Positions 18,350 to 28,233 of a DNA stretch of 41,202 nucleotides are shown here, piece after piece. Where the stretch lies: positions 1 through 41,202 of the forward strand of contig JAICEO010000002.1 of NCBI GenBank assembly GCA_025924135.1. Direction: 5' to 3'. Under the pieces are notes generated by a model. The model worked only from the letters and a program-made list of their open reading frames with translations, searched no databases and was not told the DNA's origin. Source of the DNA: Nitrososphaeraceae archaeon. GTDB taxonomy: Archaea; Thermoproteota; Nitrososphaeria; Nitrososphaerales; Nitrososphaeraceae. How positions within the stretch are numbered: position 1 is the stretch's first letter; each line of letters opens with the position of its first letter. The translations under genes and the position numbers were made by a program.

Positions 18350-18889
18350 TATATTTCACCTAATTATTGTAATGTAATGTAAAGCATATTATCAACTTTT
18401 TCTTCCTATTAATATCCTAATATAAAGGTGGATTAATCCAATTTTCCTAGCAACCACAAATTTTATACTATAACTTGATAGTTAAATTGAAAATAAAGAA
18501 TCTAAAATTTTGACTAATTGACTTCTACATAATCTTTGCGCACTTACAACCATATAATTTAAGAAAATACTAGATAGTATAACATTTATAAAGTTGCGAA
18601 CATCCTTCATTTTCCACAGAATTTGATTTATTATTTTATCAATTTATTTGTAAATCGAGATATAAACTTATTTATAAAATTTTACTTCAAAAAACTAACT
18701 AATATTTTAATAGAAAATCTTTATTTATACTCTGAGAGAATGACTGTATAAATAGTGAAATATTAACTTTAAAAAAGGTATATTAGATAAAGAACTGTAT
18801 TAACATAGTGAGACTAAATCAATAATTCGCTAATCTAATACAATAGTGTAAAAGATAAATACAAATAACTTAATAATTCTATTTGATTT

Positions 18890-19057
18890 ATGCCAATAAC
18901 TGATGCTATAAAAAAACAAATTGCACAACATAGAAGATTATTCTATAAGATATGTTTTAAATGTGGCAGTCGAAATCCTATTTCTTCAGAAAGATGCAGA
19001 AAATGCCACAGTCAAAAAATGAGATTAAAGAATAGAAACATTGGAGCCAAAAAATAA
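18890..19057 (+). CDS. rpl40e: 50S ribosomal protein L40e (absent from ORF track)
   Basis: MPITDAIKKQIAQHRRLFYKICFKCGSRNPISSERCRKCHSQKMRLKNRNIGAKK*: CxxC...CxxC L40e pattern. Confidence 0.93.
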   Translation: MPITDAIKKQIAQHRRLFYKICFKCGSRNPISSERCRKCHSQKMRLKNRNIGAKK

Positions 19058-19102
19058 TTTTTATGGTTATTTTGTAATATCTTTAATACACTATTTTTTG
19101 AT

Positions 19103-20827
19103 CTACCAATAATTTGCTTTGATCTTTTCAATAGCGCTTTCATGTTCAGGTCCTTTACTTCTCGCAAATTTTTCCATGGATGATAACGGAATTCCACCTA
19201 ATGTTTTTGCCAAGCCAGAAAAGAACGTATTTTTGATAGTATTATGTCTCCCTACTTTTGACATAAATTTTTGTATACCATGTTTAAAATTGTGTTGCCA
19301 GGTTTTGTACATTACTCCTAATTTTCCAGGATCCATTGTATTTCCTATGTCAAAAAAACTAGATTTTTCTAATAATCCAATTGGAACAAACGTAAGCGGT
19401 GTTACAGTAAACTTAGAATCTGGTTGCTCAGTTTCTAGTTCATGAATGAGCCTGATTGTCTCCCAGCTATCATCAATGCTTTCGTTATTATCTAATCCCA
19501 TAATAAGTGTAAATGCAGGAACCCAATAATGCTCGTTTAATGTTTTAACTCCCTCTTTAACTACCCAATGCCACTCAGACGGTTTGAATGGGGCTAATTT
19601 TCTATCAGCATATTTTCCTATTAACCTTATACTACCAGTTTCTAAACCACATTGAATACCTATAAAATTATCTGGTCCAGATTTAATTATTTTTGAAACA
19701 TTTGGAACAAGTCTTTCATCAGCAATAGCACCTGCTAGCGTTCCATGTGTAGGATTTGTGTGTTCTATTCCTGTATCCATAATCCCTTGAAAAAGTTCTT
19801 CAATTGCTTCTCTATTTGGCTGCATATTTTTTGTGGTTCGAGGATTAAGGCCATAAACAAAAATATCATCACTTTGAATCCACGCGTTTTTAAGACCTCC
19901 ATATTTCATGTTTATTTCTATTTCTTTTTGTACTTTTTCAACTGGATAATATCTTAATGGGCGTAAAGTAACATCACAAAATTTACAGCCACGTCCACAT
20001 CCTCGCATAACCTCAATCATTCCATGCATACTGGGATTGACAATATTGGGTATTTCATCTATAGTGGGTTCATCAGAATAGTGAAAGAATCGGCCATGAT
20101 ATTTTCTATCGCTTTTCACAAATTCTTTAATTTCCACTTTGAATTCACTTTTTTTGAATGGATTAGAGGTATCCAATTCCCCATTAATGACTGCATCAAA
20201 AAATCTTGCTCCCACTCCATCTAATTCAGGCCCTATTCCTCCAAGATCTCCTTCAACAATACCATAAATTCCATACTCTTCTATTTTAGCAGGATCATAG
20301 TTATATTGCCAAGTACCCGATGCACCTACTATTACCTTAGCTTTACTACCATTCCTATTTTTAGCAGAGTTTATACGCAGATGTAAATCTCTATTATAGA
20401 ATTCATCATAAGACATAGTCTTCCTTCCAAATGTAAAAGTCATAGTAACTGGACCCATGCCCAATGGATCCATTTCATATGTACCTATTACTTCTGTTTC
20501 TGGACCAATAAATTTCTCTATATAATCTGGATGTGCAACAACAACGTCATCGGGATTATAACCATCTCTTAATAGAGATGCTTCGAGTTTTCTCAATCCA
20601 TACGGAGCAAAATTTGCTATACCATTTTTATGCCCAACAGGATTGCAAATGAAATCAAAGAGCACCCTTGGGGTTACTTGATTTTTTAGAATATAATACC
20701 AGAATGAATCTTTAGTTCTATTGAAGTCCAAAGCAGGAGCACAACCAAAAAAGGAAGCTAGAGATATTCCCCGGTAGGGAGACATTAATGTACGATCAGC
20801 AGATAATACAACTTTTGGATATTTCAT
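19103..20827 (-). CDS. radical SAM protein
   Basis: RGCGRGCKFCDVTLRPLRYYPVEKV (CxxxCxxC) and GIQCGLETGSIRLIGKY. Confidence 0.92.
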   Translation of the reverse strand: MKYPKVVLSADRTLMSPYRGISLASFFGCAPALDFNRTKDSFWYYILKNQVTPRVLFDFICNPVGHKNGIANFAPYGLRKLEASLLRDGYNPDDVVVAHPDYIEKFIGPETEVIGTYEMDPLGMGPVTMTFTFGRKTMSYDEFYNRDLHLRINSAKNRNGSKAKVIVGASGTWQYNYDPAKIEEYGIYGIVEGDLGGIGPELDGVGARFFDAVINGELDTSNPFKKSEFKVEIKEFVKSDRKYHGRFFHYSDEPTIDEIPNIVNPSMHGMIEVMRGCGRGCKFCDVTLRPLRYYPVEKVQKEIEINMKYGGLKNAWIQSDDIFVYGLNPRTTKNMQPNREAIEELFQGIMDTGIEHTNPTHGTLAGAIADERLVPNVSKIIKSGPDNFIGIQCGLETGSIRLIGKYADRKLAPFKPSEWHWVVKEGVKTLNEHYWVPAFTLIMGLDNNESIDDSWETIRLIHELETEQPDSKFTVTPLTFVPIGLLEKSSFFDIGNTMDPGKLGVMYKTWQHNFKHGIQKFMSKVGRHNTIKNTFFSGLAKTLGGIPLSSMEKFARSKGPEHESAIEKIKANYW

Positions 20828-20977
20828 TTTATTTAATCCTAATCATTGAATTTGACAGAGGGATGAATTTTAACTTTTCCCAACTTTCACCTAGATTTAA
20901 TTAAGGAATTGTTATATAATGTGCTGCTTTATCACTTATGTTAATACAAAACGATATATTTACAAAATAAGAGACCT

Positions 20978-21172
20978 ATGGTTATGGAAGAAAAAATTCA
21001 TTGTAATATATGTGATGTATTAATTTACGTTAATGATATTGAGAATCATATTACAACTTCTATTCATAAAGATTCCAAAAACCGCTTTATACAACAACTA
21101 AATTCTGTCAAGATAGATGACAATATAACTGATAAATCAACTTACGATATATGGAAGAATTCCATAATTTGA
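20978..21172 (+). CDS. small C2H2-type zinc-finger protein
   Basis: HCNICDVLIYVNDIENHITTSIH: C-X2-C-X11-H-X5-H. Confidence 0.65.
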   Translation: MVMEEKIHCNICDVLIYVNDIENHITTSIHKDSKNRFIQQLNSVKIDDNITDKSTYDIWKNSII

Positions 21173-21176
21173 AATA

Positions 21177-21971
21177 TCATTTAAAGCTTCTTATATAATC
21201 TATTATTAAATTAATTGCTATAGTTATTAAAGAAAAAGACAATAATTTGCTCAATATATTTTCGTTAATGAGATGAATTGATCTTGAACCTAACTGGGCA
21301 CCGAAGAAAGCACCCAAGGCCAAAGCAATGCCATAACTGTAGTCAGGGTGTTCTAGAAGAATATGAGTCAACAGCCCTGTTATAGTGCTAATCAATAATG
21401 TAAACTGAGCTGTAGGACTAGCATTGATCATTTTGAGTTTATAAATGATAACTAAAATCGGAACAAAAATTATTCCTCCACCTATGCCAAAAAAACTTGA
21501 TATCAGCCCTGCACCAAAAGTTCCAAAAATTATAATGAAATAATAAAGAGGTTTCGGCGTCCTGCCTAGGGTTTTATTGATGATTTTGTTTTTAAACAAT
21601 ATATAAAGTCCTACCGATGTCAATAAAACAGCGAAATAAATTTTAAAATGCTCTAATGAGATAAAATTAGACAAGAATCCTCCAATTATCGATCCAGGTA
21701 TAGCCGGTAAAGCTAGTTGTACTCCAAGCCGATAGTTGATATACTTCCTTCGAATATATGTTAATGTAGATGATATACTTGTAGCAAATACGGCAATTAG
21801 GCTTGAACTTGCAATTACAGCAGGAGAAAATCCCATATATGTCAAAACCGGTGTCATCACTATACCCCCACCCACACCTATGAGTGAGCCTATTATACCT
21901 GACCCAAATCCAATTATTACTAAAATTAGGAGTAGTTCTATCAAATTATTCTTACTACACCTCATTTTCAT
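21177..21971 (-). CDS. TauE/SafE family sulfite exporter-like permease
   Basis: GSLIGVGGGIVMTPVL and SFFGIGGGIIFVPILV repeats, multiple TM segments. Confidence 0.9.
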   Translation of the reverse strand: MKMRCSKNNLIELLLILVIIGFGSGIIGSLIGVGGGIVMTPVLTYMGFSPAVIASSSLIAVFATSISSTLTYIRRKYINYRLGVQLALPAIPGSIIGGFLSNFISLEHFKIYFAVLLTSVGLYILFKNKIINKTLGRTPKPLYYFIIIFGTFGAGLISSFFGIGGGIIFVPILVIIYKLKMINASPTAQFTLLISTITGLLTHILLEHPDYSYGIALALGAFFGAQLGSRSIHLINENILSKLLSFSLITIAINLIIDYIRSFK

Positions 21972-22157
21972 CAGATAGAGAAGTTAAAGTTTATTCTCTA
22001 TAGTTTTGGATACTGAACAGCCTATTGTTAAAGTATAAACAAATAACATCCAATACAAATTTAAAAATTAGTTTCATCACAACTTGGGGAGAAGTACTAT
22101 AATACTTTTAATTAGAAAATATAAGTATATCATTAATTATCATATTGTTATTTAGAA

Positions 22158-23186
22158 TTGAGAATAATTTTAATTGGATATGGAATTGTAGGTCAAAGTT
22201 TTACTAAACTATTGCTTTCCAAATTGGTAGATTTATATAATCTTTATGGTATGAAGCCTAGGATTGTAGCCTGTGTTGACAATAAAGGTTCTGCCATTGA
22301 TACCTCTGGTTTAGATATACAGAGGCTTTTAGAAATAAAAAAAAATAAAGGAACTGTTGGTGAATATTATAGAAATAAATCTTCGCAATTAGATCCTCTA
22401 CAAATAATTGAAAACATCGATGCTGAGATAGTGATAGAACTGACTCCTACTAATTTAAAAGATGGAGAACCAGGTTTATCCCATATTACGTCAGCCATGA
22501 AGTATAGTAAAAATGTTATTACAGTCAATAAAGGACCGCTATCAGTAGCTTTTCCATCTCTTATAGAATTAGCTAACTATAATGGAATAATGTTTAAGTT
22601 TAGTGGAACAGTAGGAGGAGGAACGCCAATTCTAGAATTTGCTAAGAGATGCTTAAAAGGAGACAGAATTGTTTCTTTTAAAGGTATACTTAATGGAACA
22701 ACAAATTTTATTTTGAGTAAAATGGAAGAAGGATTGACATTCAAAGAGGCGCTAAAAGATGCCCAAGTGAAGGGTTATGCCGAAACTGTCCCCTCCTTAG
22801 ACATAGATGGGTTTGATGCTGCTGCGAAATTGGTAATAATGGCTAATTGGTTAATGGGAATGAAAGTTGCACTTGAGGATGTTAATAGGATTGGCATTAC
22901 ACAAGTGAAGACTCAAGAAGTTTCTAAAGCATTAAAAAAAGGAAATGCTATAAAACTTATTGCTAGCTGTGAAAACAAAAAACTGGTAGTTAAGCCTATG
23001 GAAGTATCAAAATTAGATCCTATCTGTGTCAACGGAACTTTAAATTCTGTGACGTTTTCATTGGAGTATGCAGGGAATCAGACAATAATTGGCAGAGGGG
23101 CGGGGGGTATAGAAACTGCTAGTGCAGTCTTAAGAGATATGATAGAAATTCGAGAAAATATTATAAATGAAAAAAATTGGTTTTAA
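22158..23186 (+). CDS. hom: homoserine dehydrogenase
   Basis: IILIGYGIVGQSF; KNVITVNKGPL; GTVGGGTPILEF; ILNGTTNFILSKM; GYAETVPSLDIDGFDAAAKLVIMANW. Confidence 0.95.
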   Translation: MRIILIGYGIVGQSFTKLLLSKLVDLYNLYGMKPRIVACVDNKGSAIDTSGLDIQRLLEIKKNKGTVGEYYRNKSSQLDPLQIIENIDAEIVIELTPTNLKDGEPGLSHITSAMKYSKNVITVNKGPLSVAFPSLIELANYNGIMFKFSGTVGGGTPILEFAKRCLKGDRIVSFKGILNGTTNFILSKMEEGLTFKEALKDAQVKGYAETVPSLDIDGFDAAAKLVIMANWLMGMKVALEDVNRIGITQVKTQEVSKALKKGNAIKLIASCENKKLVVKPMEVSKLDPICVNGTLNSVTFSLEYAGNQTIIGRGAGGIETASAVLRDMIEIRENIINEKNWF

Positions 23187-23225
23187 TATATTTAAAATCA
23201 TCTCATAAAAATTTAAATATAAAAA

Positions 23226-23249
23226 AAAGCATTCCTTGTGGAATGCTTT
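23226..23249. terminator. perfect 10-bp hairpin after hom
   Basis: AAAGCATTCC-TTGT-GGAATGCTTT, 40 nt after the hom stop. Confidence 0.65.
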
Positions 23250-23318
23250 GATTTAGAATATAGCTGAGAAAGATAAGTACGAATAGTACTTTGAGGTAAC
23301 AACTATGATTATCGAGTC

Positions 23319-23585
23319 TTGAATACTGATATTTTATCTTCATATAAGGAGAAGCGAATAATTATATTTAAAAATTATAAAAAAAATAATAAAGTAGTAA
23401 ATATTGATAATTTTATGCTTTATGAAGTTTTAGTAGGTATAGCTAGTAACACATTAATAAAATCTTTTGATAGAACAATATGTAACATAGAGTTTATTGA
23501 TTTGATACGCAATGTAAACATAAAAGAATTGCGAATAATTGTCAAAATATTTTTGAAGGCACATCAATATTTGTGTGAGTTATAA
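23319..23585 (+). CDS. hypothetical protein upstream of endA
   Basis: 88-aa ORF ending 5 nt before endA; family not recognised. Confidence 0.55.
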   Translation: MNTDILSSYKEKRIIIFKNYKKNNKVVNIDNFMLYEVLVGIASNTLIKSFDRTICNIEFIDLIRNVNIKELRIIVKIFLKAHQYLCEL

Positions 23586-23590
23586 AAATA

Positions 23591-24145
23591 ATGAAATCTA
23601 AAAAGATACAAGGAAAACTTGTAGAAAATAGAATATTAATTCAGGATATTGAGAAATCTAGATATCTTTTTGGTAATGGCTATTATGGTAAACCATTGGG
23701 AATACCAAAACCAAAAGGAAATAATTTTGAATCCCCTCTCATTTTAGATTTAATTGAAAGTTATTATTTGATACAAAAAGGAGAATTACAAATAACATTA
23801 AACGATAAATTCTTACCTTTAAAAGACTTAAAGATAATATGTAAAAAACAATATGATAAATTTGACTCAAAATACGTTGTTTTTCAAAATTTGAGAAACC
23901 AAGGCTATATTGTCTCTCCTGGAATAAAATTTGGATGCGATTTTGCAGTGTATGAACGGGGTCCCGGGGTTGATCATGCCCCATTTCTTATTCAAGTTTT
24001 GACAAAGGAAGAACTAATTACTGCTTCCACAATTGTTCTCGCAGGCAGACTAGCAACAACCGTAAAAAAACAATTCATTATCGCAATACCTAGAATAAGA
24101 GATCGAACAGTTGAATTTATTGGATTTGAATGGTGGAGAGCATAA
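23591..24145 (+). CDS. endA: tRNA-splicing endonuclease
   Basis: GYIVSPGIKFGCDFAVYERGPGVDHAPFLIQV...RLATTVKKQFIIAI contains the Tyr/His/Lys catalytic context. Confidence 0.93.
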   Translation: MKSKKIQGKLVENRILIQDIEKSRYLFGNGYYGKPLGIPKPKGNNFESPLILDLIESYYLIQKGELQITLNDKFLPLKDLKIICKKQYDKFDSKYVVFQNLRNQGYIVSPGIKFGCDFAVYERGPGVDHAPFLIQVLTKEELITASTIVLAGRLATTVKKQFIIAIPRIRDRTVEFIGFEWWRA

Positions 24146-24570
24146 TAATTACTCTACTAGATAATATCGATAAAAAATTTAAAATAAAAAGAATTTTTGG
24201 GAAATAGATAAGTTAATAATTCTATTAGGATTATGTTATAAACATATAATTTATCAAGTGCAATCAACATAGTAAAAATGAATTACATGTTGTTTTATAA
24301 ATAAAAGAATGAGTTCCTCTTAATTTTTATGGGTATGGATTAATGGAAAATAAAGCTGATGTTCTTTTTATGGTTTTTTTAGTAAATGGTTAAATTCCTA
24401 CTTACCGTTCTAAAATTGATATGACTATCATATATTGATGGACTATTACAATTGCATATATAATTAGCTTAAATGCTAGCTATTATAGAATGTCTGAAGT
24501 GAAATGTTAAAATCTTCAAATTAACAACAATCACAAAGATAAAATAGTCAAATTTTTATATAATAATTAT

Positions 24571-24795
24571 ATGGATCGTGTAAAGAGATTATCAATCCAG
24601 CTTTTGGAAAATTATCCTGATAGATTTAGTACGAATTTTGAAGAAAATAAGAAAACAATTTTAAGTTTAGCAATAATAAGATCTAAAATTCTCAGAAATA
24701 AGATGGCAGGATATATAACATCAAAACTTACCCGAGAGGCCGAACAGGAAAAATCACACTCTGATTACTCGGAAAGTCAAATTGAAGAAAGTTAA
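24571..24795 (+). CDS. rps17e: 30S ribosomal protein S17e
   Basis: VKRLSIQLLENYPDRFSTNFEENKKTI...RSKILRNKMAGYITSKL. Confidence 0.88.
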   Translation: MDRVKRLSIQLLENYPDRFSTNFEENKKTILSLAIIRSKILRNKMAGYITSKLTREAEQEKSHSDYSESQIEES

Positions 24796-24800
24796 ATAAT

Positions 24801-25055
24801 TTGATTACACTAAAACTATTAGGTGGAGTAAAATTTGCAACTGGAAAAACCTCCATAATCATTGATAAACAACAGTCTACTATAAAGGAAATTATTAAAG
24901 AAATAAAAAATGATTCCAAAAATAGCAAAATAGTAAATGAACAAAATCTAATTATAACTGTTAATGGAGTCGATTCCTCTGTTAGTGGAGGGAAAGATAC
25001 AATTATCAAATCTGGAGACGTCGTTACAATAGTCACAATTATCCATGGCGGATAG
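24801..25055 (+). CDS. MoaD/ThiS/SAMP-type ubiquitin-like protein
   Basis: 84 aa, beta-grasp pattern (LIITVNG...L/IKSGDVVTIV), C-terminal HGG. Confidence 0.85.
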   Translation: MITLKLLGGVKFATGKTSIIIDKQQSTIKEIIKEIKNDSKNSKIVNEQNLIITVNGVDSSVSGGKDTIIKSGDVVTIVTIIHGG

Positions 25056-25075
25056 ATAATTTAGAATAAAGAATT

Positions 25076-25597
25076 TTGGGTTTTTTTAAACTAGCTAATA
25101 AATATGTATATTTTCATATTGTCTTTTTCACTCAATATAATGATTTTTTAATAATTGATAAATTGAGAAAAGAGTTTCCTGATAGTTTCATTCAAGCATT
25201 AAATGTTGATATTATTTATAACTATGAACATCTTTTTGAGGTTCTACAAATCTCAAATTTAGCAAAAAGAAGGAATATAATGTGTTCAAATAAAATAGAA
25301 TTAGATTTTTTGTTGAGGGTTATGGGAACTAATCAGATATCTCAAGCTATTAAAGATGGCGGATTAAAGATTGATCAACATATTACTTTTGTTATATTAG
25401 CAAAGAAGTATGAGATAAATAGGATTTCTCAAAAACTTATCTTTTTATTTGGAAATTCTCATGATGAATTTTTAACGGACAAGATAATTTTAAGGAAAAA
25501 AATTGAGAAATATAAAATCAAATATAACAATGACTTCATTAACGAAGAAAATATTATTAAATATCTAACTGAAAAAGCAGCTCTAGTTATGAAATAA
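25076..25597 (+). CDS. KEOPS complex subunit Cgi121
   Basis: FIQALNVDIIYNYEHLFEVLQISNLAKRRNIMCSNKIELDFLLRVMGTNQISQAIKDGGLK. Confidence 0.8.
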   Translation: MGFFKLANKYVYFHIVFFTQYNDFLIIDKLRKEFPDSFIQALNVDIIYNYEHLFEVLQISNLAKRRNIMCSNKIELDFLLRVMGTNQISQAIKDGGLKIDQHITFVILAKKYEINRISQKLIFLFGNSHDEFLTDKIILRKKIEKYKIKYNNDFINEENIIKYLTEKAALVMK

Positions 25598-25968
25598 GTA
25601 GCTTATTTGTTTATTTTTATGGTGCTAAATAATAGAAACTTATAGGTCATTTTTTGACACAATTTTAAGTAGGAAAGATGAACTTTTTCTAATTATTTTT
25701 AAACATCTTATTAGGTTGAAAACCCATAGTAAAAATGCCCTATCAATAACGATACATTTGACCAAATATATTTATGAAATTAAATAAGAAATCACAAATA
25801 AATCTGATATAGAAAAAGAATAATTCATCTATGTGAGATTATAAATGGATTAACTAATCAATTAAGTTCTATCGATTAAGTATAAAATAATTTTTGAATA
25901 ATATTAATATACTTAAAGAGATGGCACTATAAATAAAAAATAAAGAACCATAGTCTATGAGATAATAT

Positions 25969-26841
25969 TTAGTTTTTATTGTTATTGAGTAAATCTATAA
26001 ATTTATACATTTTGGAATAGGAGGAATTAAGATCATGGTATTTTTCAATAGAAGATTTAACATTTGTTAAATATTGTGCTAATTTTTTGTCATTCTTATC
26101 ATTGACCATTTGAGAATATTTTAAGAATTTATTATGAAAGTTTTTTAGTTCTTTTTTAATAAATGGATTTTCGATAAACAGAGAATTGAGTAAATCTATA
26201 TCATCATTTAAAATACTTTCTGATAAAATACGTTGTATTCTATATGTATTTCCAGAATAAAATTCTAAATCGTTGTATGTGTGTGATGCTATAACATCTG
26301 CAAATATTATATTCATATAGTGATTTAAACCCAAAACTACAGCCATAATATGGTCATGCTTAATGGCATTTTCAATTGGTAAAATTTCAAAATTTGGAAA
26401 CAATTGTCTTACAAATTCGAGCTCTTCATTATAGTTTCTAACTGGAATGAATATAGTCTTTAAACGCATGGTAGAAGATGCTCCTGGACCAAACATAGGA
26501 TGGATACAAATTGGCGAAATGGAATTTTGAATTTTAGAAAGAGATTTAAAAGATTTACTTTTAATAGAAGAGATATCAATTAAAACTGAATTTGGTTTCA
26601 TTTTTTGAGAACATTCCGTTATCATTTGTGGTATAACTCTCAAAGGAATACATAAAATGACTATATCAGAATCTTTAACACATGCATTAAAATCAGTTTC
26701 AATTTTTACATTTAGTAGTCTCTCAATTGAACACATATTTTTATCATATGCTTTTATACTAAAATTTTTATTCTTGACCAAATATTTTGTGATCCACGAT
26801 CCCATTCTACCGCCTGCTCCGATAATAGCGATTTTTTTCAT
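25969..26841 (-). CDS. tyrA: prephenate dehydrogenase
   Basis: IAIIGAGGRMGSW...CIHPMFGPGAS...AVVLGLNHYMN; follows shikimate genes. Confidence 0.85.
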   Translation of the reverse strand: MKKIAIIGAGGRMGSWITKYLVKNKNFSIKAYDKNMCSIERLLNVKIETDFNACVKDSDIVILCIPLRVIPQMITECSQKMKPNSVLIDISSIKSKSFKSLSKIQNSISPICIHPMFGPGASSTMRLKTIFIPVRNYNEELEFVRQLFPNFEILPIENAIKHDHIMAVVLGLNHYMNIIFADVIASHTYNDLEFYSGNTYRIQRILSESILNDDIDLLNSLFIENPFIKKELKNFHNKFLKYSQMVNDKNDKKLAQYLTNVKSSIEKYHDLNSSYSKMYKFIDLLNNNKN

Positions 26842-26855
26842 AGTAATTTGATTCC

Positions 26856-28232
26856 TTATTTAAGATATTTTTCCAGAATGTCCAAACCTTCATTTAACAA
26901 TTGTGGTGATTGACATGCAGAAATTCTAATAAATTTTTTATAAGAATTTCCAAATCCACTTCCTGGGGCTATTGCTACTCCATTTTGCAATAAATCATAT
27001 ACTAAAGAAATATCATCAGAATAGGCTTGAGCTATTATCTTTGGAAAGACATACATTGCACCATTCGGTATAATGAATTCTGTTTTCATTTTTTGCAACC
27101 TTTTACAAATTAGATTTATTCGTGATTGGATAGAATCAATATTTCCTTGAATATCATCACCTATTGCTACTAAAGCCGAATATTGCATTGGTTCTGCTAC
27201 TGATGTAATGGATGTAGCCTGAACCTTGCGCATTTTTGAGATAATATCGTTATTTCCTATTCCGTAACCTACTCTGAATCCTGTCATTCCATAAGTCTTT
27301 GAAAAAGATGATACCATAATGCTTTTATCATATTGATAGGCTAGAATACTATTATATGTACCAAATGAGTAGTCCGAATAAACCTCATCACTTAAAATAA
27401 ATAAATTATATTCTCTTGCTATAGAAACTATTTTCTCCAGTAAGTGAGAATCAAGTATTTTTCCTGTTGGATTGTTAGGATAGTTTATTATAATCATTTT
27501 TGTATTAACATTTATTAGATTTTCCAACATTTTCAAATTAGGCTCCCATTTATCTTCAAGAGTTGTTTTTAATACTCTCGTTTTAGCACCAATAAAATCT
27601 GCACATTCTTTGTAAGCGGGCCATGATGGTTCAATATTAATTAACTCATCCCCAGATTTCAAGAGTGAGGTAATTGCACAAAAAACAGCAAACCTACCTC
27701 CTGGTGTAACCAAAACTTGTTCTGGAACAATATTCGAAAATTTTTTTGATATCGCCTGACGAAGTTGTGGTAGTCCAGAGATTTCAGTATAATGGTATCT
27801 TTTATTATCATATATTTTTGCTAATTCCTCCTTAACTTTTAAAGGAGGAGGATAATCAGGTTCACCAACTTCCATATGGATTATTTTCTTTCCATCTTTT
27901 TCAAGCTCTTTAGCTTTCATAAATATAGCAATATGAGTCGAACTTTTTTTACTGGTATTTTGATCATTTTGTAATTTTACTGATTCAGAAAGAAGAAGAT
28001 TCAAAAGTCTGCCCGGAAATTCAACGTCCATTCCTATCTCTTTAGTAAGTTTGAGGACGGTTTTTTTTATATCAAGTTCTACCTTTTCATCTTCTATTTC
28101 AATTTTTAATTGTTGTTTAATATTGCCTATTTTTTTTGCTACTTCCATTCTATCATGGACCAATTTAATTATTTGGTTCGTAATATTTCGCATTTCCTCT
28201 CTTAAATAATCTAAGTTTTGTGCTTCAACCAT
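26856..28232 (-). CDS. chorismate mutase-aromatic/aspartate aminotransferase fusion
   Basis: N-terminal AroQ-like helices (LREEMRNITNQIIKLVHDRMEVAKKIGNIKQ) then fold-type I aminotransferase (NYPNNPTGK, SSFSKTYGMTGFRVGY). Confidence 0.92.
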   Translation of the reverse strand: MVEAQNLDYLREEMRNITNQIIKLVHDRMEVAKKIGNIKQQLKIEIEDEKVELDIKKTVLKLTKEIGMDVEFPGRLLNLLLSESVKLQNDQNTSKKSSTHIAIFMKAKELEKDGKKIIHMEVGEPDYPPPLKVKEELAKIYDNKRYHYTEISGLPQLRQAISKKFSNIVPEQVLVTPGGRFAVFCAITSLLKSGDELINIEPSWPAYKECADFIGAKTRVLKTTLEDKWEPNLKMLENLINVNTKMIIINYPNNPTGKILDSHLLEKIVSIAREYNLFILSDEVYSDYSFGTYNSILAYQYDKSIMVSSFSKTYGMTGFRVGYGIGNNDIISKMRKVQATSITSVAEPMQYSALVAIGDDIQGNIDSIQSRINLICKRLQKMKTEFIIPNGAMYVFPKIIAQAYSDDISLVYDLLQNGVAIAPGSGFGNSYKKFIRISACQSPQLLNEGLDILEKYLK

Positions 28233-28233
28233 T

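Noticed and set aside
19012-19197. 61-aa minus-strand ORF
   Set aside because: Overlaps L40e and the radical SAM gene 3' end; no motif.
19119-20224. Plus-strand ORFs inside the radical SAM gene
   Set aside because: Antisense to a confidently identified gene.
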